Below, one piece after another: positions 48,401 to 56,620 of a stretch of 64,000 nt of DNA. Each line of letters starts with the position of its first letter. Positions within the stretch are counted from its first letter, which is position 1. The notes beneath the pieces were generated by a model. That model ran no database searches. It was not told where the DNA came from and worked only from the letters and a program-made list of their open reading frames with translations. Origin of the DNA: an uncultured Eubacteriales bacterium (lineage in GTDB: Bacteria > Bacillota > Clostridia > Oscillospirales > CAG-272). The position numbers and the translations under genes were made by a program. The stretch is from contig CAKXXW010000005.1 in assembly GCA_934378145.1 (NCBI GenBank), forward strand, positions 27,444 through 91,443. The letters are read 5' to 3'.

Positions 48401-49855
48401 GTGAAACATATACTGTTTATCTTCTTCGACCAGCTCCGCTACGATGCGATAGGCGCACTCGGGAATCCCTATATATATACCCCGGCACTTGACGCGCTCG
48501 CCGTCGATTCGGTGATCTTCGACAGGTGCTACACTCCTTCTCCCGTATGCGTTCCCGCGCGTCTTTCTCTTCACGCGGGTCAGTACCCGAACCGCACCGG
48601 TAACTGCGGCAATGTAAAGAACGCTCCGGCGTATCGCGGGAAGGGCTTCTATTCGGAATTCACCGAAGGCGGCTACAACACCTGCTGCGTCGGTAAGATG
48701 CACTATGCGTGGGATCTTCTCGGCAATGTCGGATTCAAAAAGAGATACACGCAGGAGCCTCTCGCCAACGACGACTACTCGGCATTCCTGCGCAGCTCGC
48801 CCGTGACCGAGAACATATTCGACTACAACGGTCAGCGGAGCGATATGTACTATGTGCCGCAGGTCTCTCAGCTCCCCGCCGAATATCATCCGACGCAATG
48901 GATAGGCGACCGCAGCCTCGATTTTCTCGACACGACGGATCCGGAGAAGGAAAATATCTTCCTCTTCTCCTCGATCTTTCACCCGCATCCCCCGTTCAGC
49001 CCCCCCTCGCCGTGGAACAAGATCTACCGCGGATATGAGGGACTCGGTCCCCACATTCCCGAAGACCTTGACATGAAGGACATAGCACCCCTGCTCTGCA
49101 CCCGTATGTCGCTCGAGCGCTTCGGGATCAGTGAGCTTGACCTCAAGCGTCTGCGCAACTTCTACTACGCCTGCGTATCCTTCGGCGATTATCAGGTCGG
49201 GCGCCTCATTGCCGAGCTTAAGCGCAGGAATATGTACGACGATACCCTGATAGTCGTCTCCTCCGACCACGGAGAGATGCTCGGAGATTTCTCGACCGTC
49301 GGAAAGAGGTCTATGAAGGACGGCGCCGCGCACATTCCGCTCATGATAAAGATGCCGGGAGTTTCTCCCTGCCGCCGCGAAGATGTATGCTCGCTCGTCG
49401 ACCTCGCCCCCACCCTGCTCTCTTACGCCGGGATCCCCTACGATAAAAACGAATACGACGGTGTCGACCTCTTCTCGGAGCGCCACAGCGAGGTCTTCTC
49501 ACAGTACGGCTGCGGCAAGAGCGGAGTATTTATGCTCGTGACCGACAAAGACAAGCTGATATATTCGGCTCAGCGCGACAGGTACTACTATTATAAGGAC
49601 TTTGACGAGGATCACGACACCTACGAAGAAAACGCGCCTCAGCTCGCCGGAATGAAGGCAAAGCTCGACGCCTACATCGCCGCCGACAAAAATATTCCAG
49701 AGGAAAAGAAGAAAAAGCCGGTCGACCATCCCTTCAACACGAAATACAAGGACGACCCCTATGTATATGACCGCGAGATGTCGCGCGTCCCGCCCGAATA
49801 TCACCTTCACCTCACCGACCCCGCCGAAGTCAAGAAATCCGACTTCCTTGAATAA
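48401..49855 (+). CDS. Sulfatase (alkaline-phosphatase superfamily), cytoplasmic
   Basis: 484 residues from a GTG at 48401 with GGAGG 5 nt upstream. The in-frame extension back to 48143 crosses the promoter and yajC and was rejected. The N-terminus shows the metal-binding FIFFDQLR (Asp10) and the sulfatase signature CVPAR (Cys50), the Cys that is converted to formylglycine in active sulfatases; the C-terminal half has VVSSDHGEMLGD. No signal peptide, so the substrate must be a sulfated compound inside the cell. No formylglycine-generating or anSME enzyme gene is in the window. Followed 11 nt later by a LysR regulator gene. The sulfate ester is unknown (sulfated glycan fragment or small molecule). 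Confidence 0.9.
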   Translation: MKHILFIFFDQLRYDAIGALGNPYIYTPALDALAVDSVIFDRCYTPSPVCVPARLSLHAGQYPNRTGNCGNVKNAPAYRGKGFYSEFTEGGYNTCCVGKMHYAWDLLGNVGFKKRYTQEPLANDDYSAFLRSSPVTENIFDYNGQRSDMYYVPQVSQLPAEYHPTQWIGDRSLDFLDTTDPEKENIFLFSSIFHPHPPFSPPSPWNKIYRGYEGLGPHIPEDLDMKDIAPLLCTRMSLERFGISELDLKRLRNFYYACVSFGDYQVGRLIAELKRRNMYDDTLIVVSSDHGEMLGDFSTVGKRSMKDGAAHIPLMIKMPGVSPCRREDVCSLVDLAPTLLSYAGIPYDKNEYDGVDLFSERHSEVFSQYGCGKSGVFMLVTDKDKLIYSAQRDRYYYYKDFDEDHDTYEENAPQLAGMKAKLDAYIAADKNIPEEKKKKPVDHPFNTKYKDDPYVYDREMSRVPPEYHLHLTDPAEVKKSDFLE

Positions 49856-49866
49856 GACCCGACAGT

Positions 49867-50787
49867 ATGAATCTTTTATATATGAAATATGCCGTCGAGG
49901 TCGCCTCGGCAGGCTCACTAAACAAGGCATCCGAGCGGCTCTATGTCGATCAGGCAAACCTCAGCCGCTCGATAAAGGAACTTGAAGCCTCGCTCGGAGT
50001 GGCGATCTTCGAGCGCTCGGCGCGCGGAATGAAACCCACCCCCGACGGAGAGGTCTTCCTCAAATACGCGAAAAACATACTCGGTCAGATCGACAAGGTC
50101 GAAAATATGTTCAGAAACGGCACCGAAAGAAAGCTGCGTTTCTCCCTCTCGGCTCCCCGCGCGAGCTATATCGCCGAGGCTTTCACGGTGTTTTCGGCAA
50201 AGCTGCCCGACTCCGGTGTGACCGAGGTCTACTACAAAGAGACAAACTCCCACCGCACGATAGTGAATGTGCTGAAGGACGATTACAAGCTCGGCATAAT
50301 CAGATACGCGGGCACCTACGACAAATACTACAAGGAGCTTCTCGCCGAAAAGGAGCTTGCCTTTGAGCTTGTCGCGGAATTTCGGCACATCCTGCTGATG
50401 AGCGCCGACTCGCCGCTCGTAAAAAAGGATAAAATAAGCGCTTCCGACCTCGCATCTCTCACCGAGATAGCGCACGCCGACCCCTATGTACCGTCGCTTC
50501 CCTTCGCCGAGGTCAAGAAGGAAGAGCTTCCCGACACCGAACGCCGCATATTCGTCTTTGAACGGGCGAGCCAGTTCGAGCTGCTCTCGCGCAACAGCAC
50601 GACCTATATGTGGGGGTCGCCGATACCCGCGCACCTGCTCGAACGCTATAACCTTGTCTCGCGCGTATGCGAAGAGAGCAGCAGGGTCTACAAGGATGTC
50701 CTCATCCACGCCTCGGATTACAGGCTCTCGCAACTCGACAACGACTTCATAGCCGAGCTTTGCCGCGTAAAGCGCGAAACATTCTGA
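49867..50787 (+). CDS. LysR-family transcriptional regulator
   Basis: 306 residues. The N-terminal winged helix-turn-helix is typical (AGSLNKASERLYVDQANLSR, then LEASLGVAIFERSARG), followed by a periplasmic-binding-like effector domain (about 90-300). It is in the same orientation as the sulfatase, 11 nt after its stop, not divergent as is common for LysR regulators. The ribosome site is weak, so expression may depend on translation of the sulfatase. It likely regulates genes for the sulfated substrate, but the target is inferred. Confidence 0.92.
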   Translation: MNLLYMKYAVEVASAGSLNKASERLYVDQANLSRSIKELEASLGVAIFERSARGMKPTPDGEVFLKYAKNILGQIDKVENMFRNGTERKLRFSLSAPRASYIAEAFTVFSAKLPDSGVTEVYYKETNSHRTIVNVLKDDYKLGIIRYAGTYDKYYKELLAEKELAFELVAEFRHILLMSADSPLVKKDKISASDLASLTEIAHADPYVPSLPFAEVKKEELPDTERRIFVFERASQFELLSRNSTTYMWGSPIPAHLLERYNLVSRVCEESSRVYKDVLIHASDYRLSQLDNDFIAELCRVKRETF

Positions 50788-50815
50788 AAAAAAGCCTTCC
50801 TGCGGAAGCTTTTTC
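50788..50815 (+). terminator. Terminator after the LysR gene
   Basis: AAAAAGC-c-TTCC, loop TGC, GGAA-GCTTTTT, directly after the stop. The symmetric A and T runs could also act on the other strand. Confidence 0.8.
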
Positions 50816-50870
50816 AGGATTCGGTATCGGCTATATCGATACATACATTACCGATATGCAGAATCCGCAA

Positions 50871-50899
50871 TTCTCAAAAACGACAATTTGTGATACAAT
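50871..50899 (+). promoter_or_regulatory. Candidate promoter of the rex-adhE-hydrogenase operon
   Basis: Poor -35 TTCTCA (50871-50876), 17 nt, TACAAT (50894-50899) with an extended -10 TG. The inverted repeat TTGT-GAT-ACAA (50888-50898) overlaps the -10 box and might be a self-regulatory Rex site; the match to known Rex operators is only partial. Confidence 0.5.
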
Positions 50900-50929
50900 T
50901 TATATGCAGTGATAAAGGAGGTGCCATAG

Positions 50930-51541
50930 GTGCCTGTATCAGGAATTTCCCGTGCAACAACGGGAAGATTACCCGAATATCTTACATATGTGAAAAGCCT
51001 GCCGAATGACATCCGCTTCGTCTCATCCACCGCTATCGCAAAAGGCCTTGAACTCGGAGAGGTCCAGGTCAGAAAAGACCTCTCTGCCGTCTGCGGCAAG
51101 GGCAAGCCGAAGGTCGGCTACGACCGCGACGAGCTTCTCTCGAGCCTTGAGACCGCGCTCGACACGCGCTCGGGCTGCGAGGCTGTGATAGTCGGCGCCG
51201 GTAAGCTCGGCAAAGCGCTTCTCGGCTTCGGAGGCTTCTCCGATTACGGTATCATCATCCGGAAGGCTTTCGACATAAGCCCCGATGCCGGTTCGCCCGA
51301 CATCCTTCCGATAGATGACCTTCCGTCCTACTGCTCGCTTCACCAGACCGAGATCGGGATAATCTGCGTCCCGCCCGAAGCCGCACAGGATGCCGCCGAT
51401 ATGCTCGTCAGGAGCGGTATCAGCGCGATATGGTGTTTCGCTCCGGTAAGGCTCCGGCTCCCCGACAGCGTGAAGGTACAGTACGAGAACCTTGCCCTTT
51501 CACTCGCGCACCTGCATCAGAAAGTAAAAAGCATTCATTGA
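50930..51541 (+). CDS. rex: Redox-sensing transcriptional repressor Rex
   Basis: 203 residues from a GTG with AAAGGAGGT 7 nt upstream. N-terminal winged helix (about 5-60, with the recognition region GEVQVRKDLSAV) and a Rossmann NAD(H)-binding domain with GAGKLG (Gly89-Gly94). Rex binds DNA when NADH/NAD+ is low and releases it when NADH accumulates. The adhE gene follows 13 nt later, the classic clostridial rex-adhE arrangement, so Rex likely controls this fermentation operon and itself. Confidence 0.95.
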   Translation: MPVSGISRATTGRLPEYLTYVKSLPNDIRFVSSTAIAKGLELGEVQVRKDLSAVCGKGKPKVGYDRDELLSSLETALDTRSGCEAVIVGAGKLGKALLGFGGFSDYGIIIRKAFDISPDAGSPDILPIDDLPSYCSLHQTEIGIICVPPEAAQDAADMLVRSGISAIWCFAPVRLRLPDSVKVQYENLALSLAHLHQKVKSIH

Positions 51542-51554
51542 ATGAGGAGGATAT

Positions 51555-54272
51555 ATGGAAAACATGGAAAGAAAGACAGTCGACAGCGTAGAAGTACTTG
51601 AAGAGACTATCGCCCGCGTCAGGGAGGCGCAGAAGAAGTTCGCAACCTTTACGCAGGAACAGGTCGACGAAATCTTCAAGGCTGCCGCCATAGCCGCGAA
51701 TATGGCAAGGATCCCTCTCGCAAAGCTCGCGGTCGAGGAGACCGGTATGGGCGTCGTTGAAGACAAGGTCATCAAGAACAACTACGCCGCCGAGTATATC
51801 TACAACGCTTACAGAAGAACGAAGACCTGCGGCGTTATAGAGGAAGACAAGGCATACGGCATAAAGAAGATAGCCGAGCCTATCGGTGTGATCGCCGCGG
51901 TCATCCCCACGACAAACCCCACCTCGACGGCGATATTCAAGTGCCTCATCGCCCTCAAAACCCGCAACGCGATAATCATCAGCCCTCACCCGAGAGCGAA
52001 GAAGTCGACCATCGCCGCCGCGAAGATCGTGCTTGACGCTGCGGTGAAAGCCGGCGCGCCCGAGGGTATCATCGACTGGATAGATATTCCGAGCCTTGAG
52101 ATGACGAACCTCCTTATGAAGGAAGCCGACATAATCCTTGCCACCGGCGGTCCCGGAATGGTCAGGGCGGCATATTCATCCGGCAAGCCGGCTCTCGGAG
52201 TCGGTGCGGGCAACACCCCCGCGATCATCGACGACTCCGCCGATGTCACACTTGCCGTAAACTCGATAATCCACTCGAAGACCTTCGATAACGGTATGAT
52301 CTGCGCCTCCGAGCAGTCGGTCATAGTTCTTGACGGTGTGTACGATGCCGTAAAGACCGAATTCGCCGACCGCGGATGCTACTTCCTCGATCCCGAGGAG
52401 ACCGAGAAGGTCAGAAAGACCATCATCATAAACGGTGCGCTCAACGCGAAGATAGTCGGTCAGAAGGCGGCAACGATCGCCGGACTCGCCGGAGTAAAGG
52501 TCCCCGAAGGTACGAAGATCCTTATCGGTGAGGTCGAGAGCGTCGAGCTTTCCGAAGAATTCGCGCACGAAAAACTTTCGCCCGTCCTCGCCATGTACCG
52601 TGCGAAGGACATAGAGGATGCCTTCTCGAAGGCGGAACACCTTGTTGCAGACGGCGGCTACGGTCACACCTCCTCGATATACCTCAACACCGAGACGGAA
52701 AAGGAAAAGCTCGCCGAATTCGCCGCGAGAATGAAGACCTGCCGCATACTTGTCAACACTCCCTCGTCGCAGGGCGGTATCGGCGATCTCTATAACTTCA
52801 AGCTCGCGCCATCGCTGACCCTCGGCTGCGGCTCGTGGGGCGGCAACAGCGTTTCCGAAAATGTCGGTGTCAAGCACCTTCTGAATATCAAAACAGTCGC
52901 CGAGAGGAGAGAAAATATGCTCTGGTTCCGCGCACCCGAAAAGGTCTACATCAAGAAGGGCTGCCTGCCCGTAGCGCTTGACGAGCTGAAAAATGTCATG
53001 CACAAGAAAAAGGCATTCATCGTCACCGACTCCTTCCTCTACCACAACGGCTACACAAAGCCTATCACCGACAAGCTCGATGAAATGGGCATCCAGCACA
53101 CGACCTTCTTCGATGTCGCCCCCGACCCGACCCTTGCCTGCGCAAAGGCGGGAGCAAAGCAGATGACCGATTTCGCTCCCGACTGCATCATCGCGCTCGG
53201 CGGCGGCTCGGCTATGGACGCCGGCAAGATCATGTGGGTCATGTACGAACATCCCGAGGTAGACTTTGCAGATATGGCAATGCGCTTCATCGATATACGC
53301 AAGAGAGTCTACACCTTCCCGCACATGGGAGACAAGGCTTACTTCGTAGCTATCCCGACCTCCGCCGGTACAGGCTCCGAGGTCACCCCCTTCGCCGTCA
53401 TCACCGACGAGCAGTCGGGCATCAAGTATCCTCTTGCCGACTACGAGCTGCTCCCGAAGATGGCGATAATCGACACCGATTTCCATATGAGCGCTCCCCG
53501 CGGACTTACCGCCGCATCGGGTATCGACGCTGTCAGCCACAACCTTGAGGCTATCGCGTCGGTCATGGCTACCGATTACACCGACGGTCTTGCCCTCCGC
53601 TCGCTGAAGACCATATTCGAGTACCTGCCGAGAGCCTACGACAACGGTCAGACCGATGTCGAGGCGAGAGAAAAGATGGCAAACGCCGCCACGATGGCGG
53701 GTATGGCATTCGCAAATGCCTTCCTCGGTGTCTGCCACTCGATGGCACATAAGCTCGGCGCATTCCATCACCTGCCTCACGGCATAGCGAACGCGCTGAT
53801 GCTTGAAGAGGTCCTCCGCTTCAACGCCGCGGAAGTCCCCGTAAAGATGGGAACCTTCTCGCAGTACGCCTACCCGCACACCCTCGCAAGATATGCGGAG
53901 GCTGCCGATTACCTCGGACTCGGCGGAGAGACCGATTCCGAGAAGCTCGAGAACCTTATCAAAGCCCTGAACGACCTCAAAGCCCGCATCGGCATCAAGC
54001 CGACGATAAAGGACTACAACATCGACGAGGCAGACTTCCTTGCACGCCTTGACGAGATGACCGAGCAGGCGTTCGACGATCAATGCACAGGCGCCAACCC
54101 GCGCTACCCGCTCATGAGCGAGATAAAGCAGATGTACCTCAATGCCTACTACGGCAGAGAGCATTTCAGAGAACCCGCAATGCCCTCCTCGGCAGACCTT
54201 GCCTCGGGAGAACAGGATAACCCCGTGAAGGGCGCATACAACCGTGCCAGAAACGGCTCGAAGAAAGCATAA
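51555..54272 (+). CDS. adhE: Bifunctional acetaldehyde-CoA/alcohol dehydrogenase AdhE
   Basis: 905 residues. The N-terminal CoA-acylating aldehyde dehydrogenase half has the catalytic Cys250 in GMICASEQS and VGAGNTPA. The C-terminal iron-dependent alcohol dehydrogenase half has the nucleotide motif GGGSAMDAGK, SAGTGSEVTPF, and iron-ligand histidines in HSMAHKLGAFHHLPHGIANA. It converts acetyl-CoA to ethanol with two NADH, regenerating NAD+. GAGGAGG precedes the ATG. As second gene of a Rex operon it is probably induced by high NADH. AdhE usually forms spirosome filaments. Confidence 0.98.
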   Translation: MENMERKTVDSVEVLEETIARVREAQKKFATFTQEQVDEIFKAAAIAANMARIPLAKLAVEETGMGVVEDKVIKNNYAAEYIYNAYRRTKTCGVIEEDKAYGIKKIAEPIGVIAAVIPTTNPTSTAIFKCLIALKTRNAIIISPHPRAKKSTIAAAKIVLDAAVKAGAPEGIIDWIDIPSLEMTNLLMKEADIILATGGPGMVRAAYSSGKPALGVGAGNTPAIIDDSADVTLAVNSIIHSKTFDNGMICASEQSVIVLDGVYDAVKTEFADRGCYFLDPEETEKVRKTIIINGALNAKIVGQKAATIAGLAGVKVPEGTKILIGEVESVELSEEFAHEKLSPVLAMYRAKDIEDAFSKAEHLVADGGYGHTSSIYLNTETEKEKLAEFAARMKTCRILVNTPSSQGGIGDLYNFKLAPSLTLGCGSWGGNSVSENVGVKHLLNIKTVAERRENMLWFRAPEKVYIKKGCLPVALDELKNVMHKKKAFIVTDSFLYHNGYTKPITDKLDEMGIQHTTFFDVAPDPTLACAKAGAKQMTDFAPDCIIALGGGSAMDAGKIMWVMYEHPEVDFADMAMRFIDIRKRVYTFPHMGDKAYFVAIPTSAGTGSEVTPFAVITDEQSGIKYPLADYELLPKMAIIDTDFHMSAPRGLTAASGIDAVSHNLEAIASVMATDYTDGLALRSLKTIFEYLPRAYDNGQTDVEAREKMANAATMAGMAFANAFLGVCHSMAHKLGAFHHLPHGIANALMLEEVLRFNAAEVPVKMGTFSQYAYPHTLARYAEAADYLGLGGETDSEKLENLIKALNDLKARIGIKPTIKDYNIDEADFLARLDEMTEQAFDDQCTGANPRYPLMSEIKQMYLNAYYGREHFREPAMPSSADLASGEQDNPVKGAYNRARNGSKKA

Positions 54273-54281
54273 GGAGGAAAG

Positions 54282-55037
54282 ATGGCTATGAAACTTGACA
54301 GAATAATTGCGGTCAGAAACAACAAGACCGTGTACCGCGACGGCGATCTTTGCCTGAAGGTCTTCGGTGACGGCTATTCCAAAGCAGACATCCTCAACGA
54401 AGCCCTCAATCAGGCAAGAGTCGAAGAGACCGGACTCAATATCCCGAAGATCCGCGAGATCCGCATGATCGACGGCAAATGGGCTATCGTCTCCGATTTC
54501 ATCAAGGGCAAGACCCTTGCCCAGCTTATGAGCGAGGACCCCGACAAAAAAGACGAATACCTCGAACTTTTCGTTGACCTCCAGCTCGAAGTGCAGTCGA
54601 AATCCTGCCCTCTCCTCACAAAGCTCAAGGACAAGATGAACAGAAAGATCTGCCAGACCGACTTCGATGCGACAACGCGCTACGACCTTCACACCCGCCT
54701 CGACTCGATGCCGAAGCACTCAAAGCTCTGCCACGGCGATTTCAACCCCTCGAATATCATCATATCCGAGGACGGAACGCCCTACATCCTTGACTGGTCG
54801 CACGCGACGCAGGGCAACGCCTCCGCCGACGCCGCAAGGACCTACCTTCTCTTCTGGCTCGGCGGGGATATAGAGGGTGCCGAAAAGTACCTCGACCTCT
54901 TCTGCGCAAAGAGCAAGACCGCAAAGCAGTATGTCCAGAAATGGATGCCCATCGTTGCCGCCTCACAGTCGGTGAAGGGCAATGAAAAAGAGCGCGAATT
55001 CCTCCGCTCATGGGTCAATGTCGTCGATTATCAATAA
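54282..55037 (+). CDS. APH-fold phosphotransferase-like protein
   Basis: 251 residues. Kinase-like APH fold: candidate ATP-binding Lys26, catalytic loop HGDFNPSN (His151, Asp153, Asn158) and metal-binding Asp171 in ILDWS. Similar proteins phosphorylate antibiotics, choline or other small molecules, and many are uncharacterised. The position, 9 nt after adhE inside a redox and hydrogenase operon, argues against a resistance role and suggests a metabolic or regulatory kinase. AGGAGG lies upstream; the ATG two codons later (54288) is also possible. Confidence 0.85.
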   Translation: MAMKLDRIIAVRNNKTVYRDGDLCLKVFGDGYSKADILNEALNQARVEETGLNIPKIREIRMIDGKWAIVSDFIKGKTLAQLMSEDPDKKDEYLELFVDLQLEVQSKSCPLLTKLKDKMNRKICQTDFDATTRYDLHTRLDSMPKHSKLCHGDFNPSNIIISEDGTPYILDWSHATQGNASADAARTYLLFWLGGDIEGAEKYLDLFCAKSKTAKQYVQKWMPIVAASQSVKGNEKEREFLRSWVNVVDYQ

Positions 55038-55054
55038 ACTATAAGGAGAATGTG

Positions 55055-55294
55055 ATGAAAGTAACAGTTTGTATAGGCTCCTCTTGCCATATCAAAGGCT
55101 CGCGTCAGGTAGTTGAAGGACTCCAATATCTTATCTCTAAGGAAGGCCTCGGTGACAAGGTCGAACTCGGCGGCACCTTCTGCATGGGCAAATGCCAGCA
55201 GGGGGTATGCGTGACGGTCGACGACAACTTCTTCTCCGTCACCCCCGACACGGTAAAGGAATTTTTTGAAAAGGAAATAAAGGCGAAAGTCTGA
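55055..55294 (+). CDS. Single-domain thioredoxin-like [2Fe-2S] ferredoxin, first copy
   Basis: 79 residues from the ATG at 55055 with AAGGAG upstream; an in-frame start at 55010 is inside the previous gene. Four Cys in C-x4-C (CIGSSC) and C-x3-C (CMGKC), as in NuoE/HydC-type [2Fe-2S] domains. Small stand-alone versions carry electrons to or from hydrogenases and NADH-linked complexes. In this operon it may link the dehydrogenases to the hydrogenase. Confidence 0.88.
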   Translation: MKVTVCIGSSCHIKGSRQVVEGLQYLISKEGLGDKVELGGTFCMGKCQQGVCVTVDDNFFSVTPDTVKEFFEKEIKAKV

Positions 55295-55303
55295 CGATAT
55301 TAC

Positions 55304-55331
55304 GGGCAATGCCGCTTCTGCGGCATTGCCC
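55304..55331 (+). repeat. Perfect intra-operon hairpin
   Basis: GGGCAATGCCGC, loop TTCT, GCGGCATTGCCC: 12 perfect pairs, 9 nt after the first ferredoxin stop and without a T-run. More likely an mRNA processing or stability element than a terminator. Confidence 0.7.
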
Positions 55332-55377
55332 CGAATCTGAAAATAAACCTTTTTCCGGGAGAACAGTCAAAAGATCT

Positions 55378-55656
55378 ATGATATTTATTGAAGTATGCGT
55401 CGGAAGCTCCTGTCACCTCAAGGGCGCTCCCGAAATAGTTGAAAAGCTGCAAAAAAAGATAGCCGACGGAAAGCTCGAGGACGATATAGTCCTCTCGGGC
55501 AGCTTCTGCACCGGAAGATGCAACAGAGTGGGCGTCACGATCACGGTCGGCGAAGAGGTCTTCACGGGTATCACACCCGATACATTTGAAAATTTTTGGG
55601 ATACTGAAATAGTGCCGGCACTGAAAGCCGACAGGGAGAATACACCTGATGAGTAA
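55378..55656 (+). CDS. Single-domain thioredoxin-like [2Fe-2S] ferredoxin, second copy
   Basis: 92 residues from the ATG at 55378. A longer in-frame start at 55309 lies inside the hairpin and has no family sequence, so it was rejected. It has the same C-x4-C (CVGSSC) and C-x3-C (CTGRC) pattern as its neighbour and is clearly a paralogue. Its stop overlaps the next ATG by 8 nt (ATGAGTAA). The ribosome site is weak (GGGAGA 15 nt away). Probably an electron carrier or assembly partner for the hydrogenases downstream. Confidence 0.82.
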   Translation: MIFIEVCVGSSCHLKGAPEIVEKLQKKIADGKLEDDIVLSGSFCTGRCNRVGVTITVGEEVFTGITPDTFENFWDTEIVPALKADRENTPDE

Positions 55657-56593
55657 AATTACGGTTATAGGGGCAGGAAGCGTAGGTTCTACCGTTGCCT
55701 ACGCGCTTACCTGCCGCGGACTCGCCTCCGAGATCGTCATGATAGACATAAACGGCGAAAAATCCATGGGCGAGGCGCTCGATATAAAGCAGGGTATTCT
55801 CTTCTTCGATCCCTGTTCGGTCTACGCCGGCGGCTACCCCGATGCCGCAGGCTCGGATATAGTCATAATCACCTCCGGCATTGCGAGAAAGCCGGGTCAG
55901 ACAAGGCTCGACCTTGTGAAGACAAATGTCTCGATACAGAAATCAATAGTCCCGCAGATAGTAAAATACGCCCCCGACGCGATCTACATTATGGTCTCGA
56001 ACCCCGTCGATGTGCTGACCTACACCTTCTGCCGTCTCTCGGGAGTGCCCGAAGGACATGTGTTCGGCACGGGTACCCTTCTTGACACCGCGAGGCTCCG
56101 TTCGCGCCTCTCGGAATACTGCGGGATAGACCCCGCGAACATCCACGCCTATGTTCTCGGCGAACACGGCGATTCCTCCTTTATCCCGTGGTCGGTGTGC
56201 GAGGTAGCCGGCATCGCCGTCGACAACTTCAGAAACAGCGTGACTCCGAACGACCTTCTCCTTCCCGAGATAAACAGGGATGAGGTCGCACAGTATGTGA
56301 AGACCTCCGGCAGCAGGATAATCTCGCGCAAGGGAGCGACCTTCTACGCCGTTTCCTCCGCCGTCTGCCACCTCTGCAAATGCGTCCTTCACGACTCGAA
56401 CACCTCGGTCACGGTCTCCTCGATGCTTGACGGAGAGTACGGCATCAGCGATGTATGCCTCAGCACCCTTAATGTCATAGGCAGGCAGGGTGTCACGCGC
56501 AGGATAGTCCTTCCCCTCGGAAAGGATGATCTTACGCACCTGCAGGGCAGCGCCGAAATACTTAAAGAGACCATAAAGAGCCTTGAACTCTGA
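55649..56593 (+). CDS. L-lactate/malate dehydrogenase family enzyme
   Basis: 314 residues. Rossmann motif GAGSVG (8-13), Asp33 for NAD specificity, mobile loop SGIARKPGQTRLDL, catalytic Arg86, Asp146, Arg149 and proton-acceptor His173 in GEHGDSS. Overall it looks like the clostridial enzymes usually annotated as L-lactate dehydrogenase, and its setting (ethanol and hydrogen fermentation) suits pyruvate reduction. However, the substrate-deciding position is Arg80 rather than the Gln of classic lactate dehydrogenases; Arg there is typical of malate dehydrogenases. The product is therefore uncertain between lactate and malate. Confidence 0.88.
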   Translation: MSKITVIGAGSVGSTVAYALTCRGLASEIVMIDINGEKSMGEALDIKQGILFFDPCSVYAGGYPDAAGSDIVIITSGIARKPGQTRLDLVKTNVSIQKSIVPQIVKYAPDAIYIMVSNPVDVLTYTFCRLSGVPEGHVFGTGTLLDTARLRSRLSEYCGIDPANIHAYVLGEHGDSSFIPWSVCEVAGIAVDNFRNSVTPNDLLLPEINRDEVAQYVKTSGSRIISRKGATFYAVSSAVCHLCKCVLHDSNTSVTVSSMLDGEYGISDVCLSTLNVIGRQGVTRRIVLPLGKDDLTHLQGSAEILKETIKSLEL

Positions 56594-56620
56594 CAAAATC
56601 CAATCACGGAGGAAAAACAG

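Noticed and set aside
50888..50898. Definite Rex operator at the rex promoter
   Set aside because: TTGT-GAT-ACAA is symmetric and overlaps the -10 box but matches known Rex sites only in part; left as a possibility inside the promoter entry.
52176..54719. Very long antisense open reading opposite adhE (847 codons), with similar ones opposite other genes (5401-7218, 24122-25501, 41215-42870)
   Set aside because: They mirror well-recognised genes, encode compositionally odd proteins with no known domain, and lack ribosome sites. They arise from the codon bias of the real genes.
54282..55037. Aminoglycoside resistance gene
   Set aside because: The fold is APH-like, but the gene sits within a core redox operon with matching codon use and no mobile context.
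55309..55377. Longer start for the second ferredoxin
   Set aside because: The ATG is part of the perfect hairpin and the extra residues do not belong to the family.
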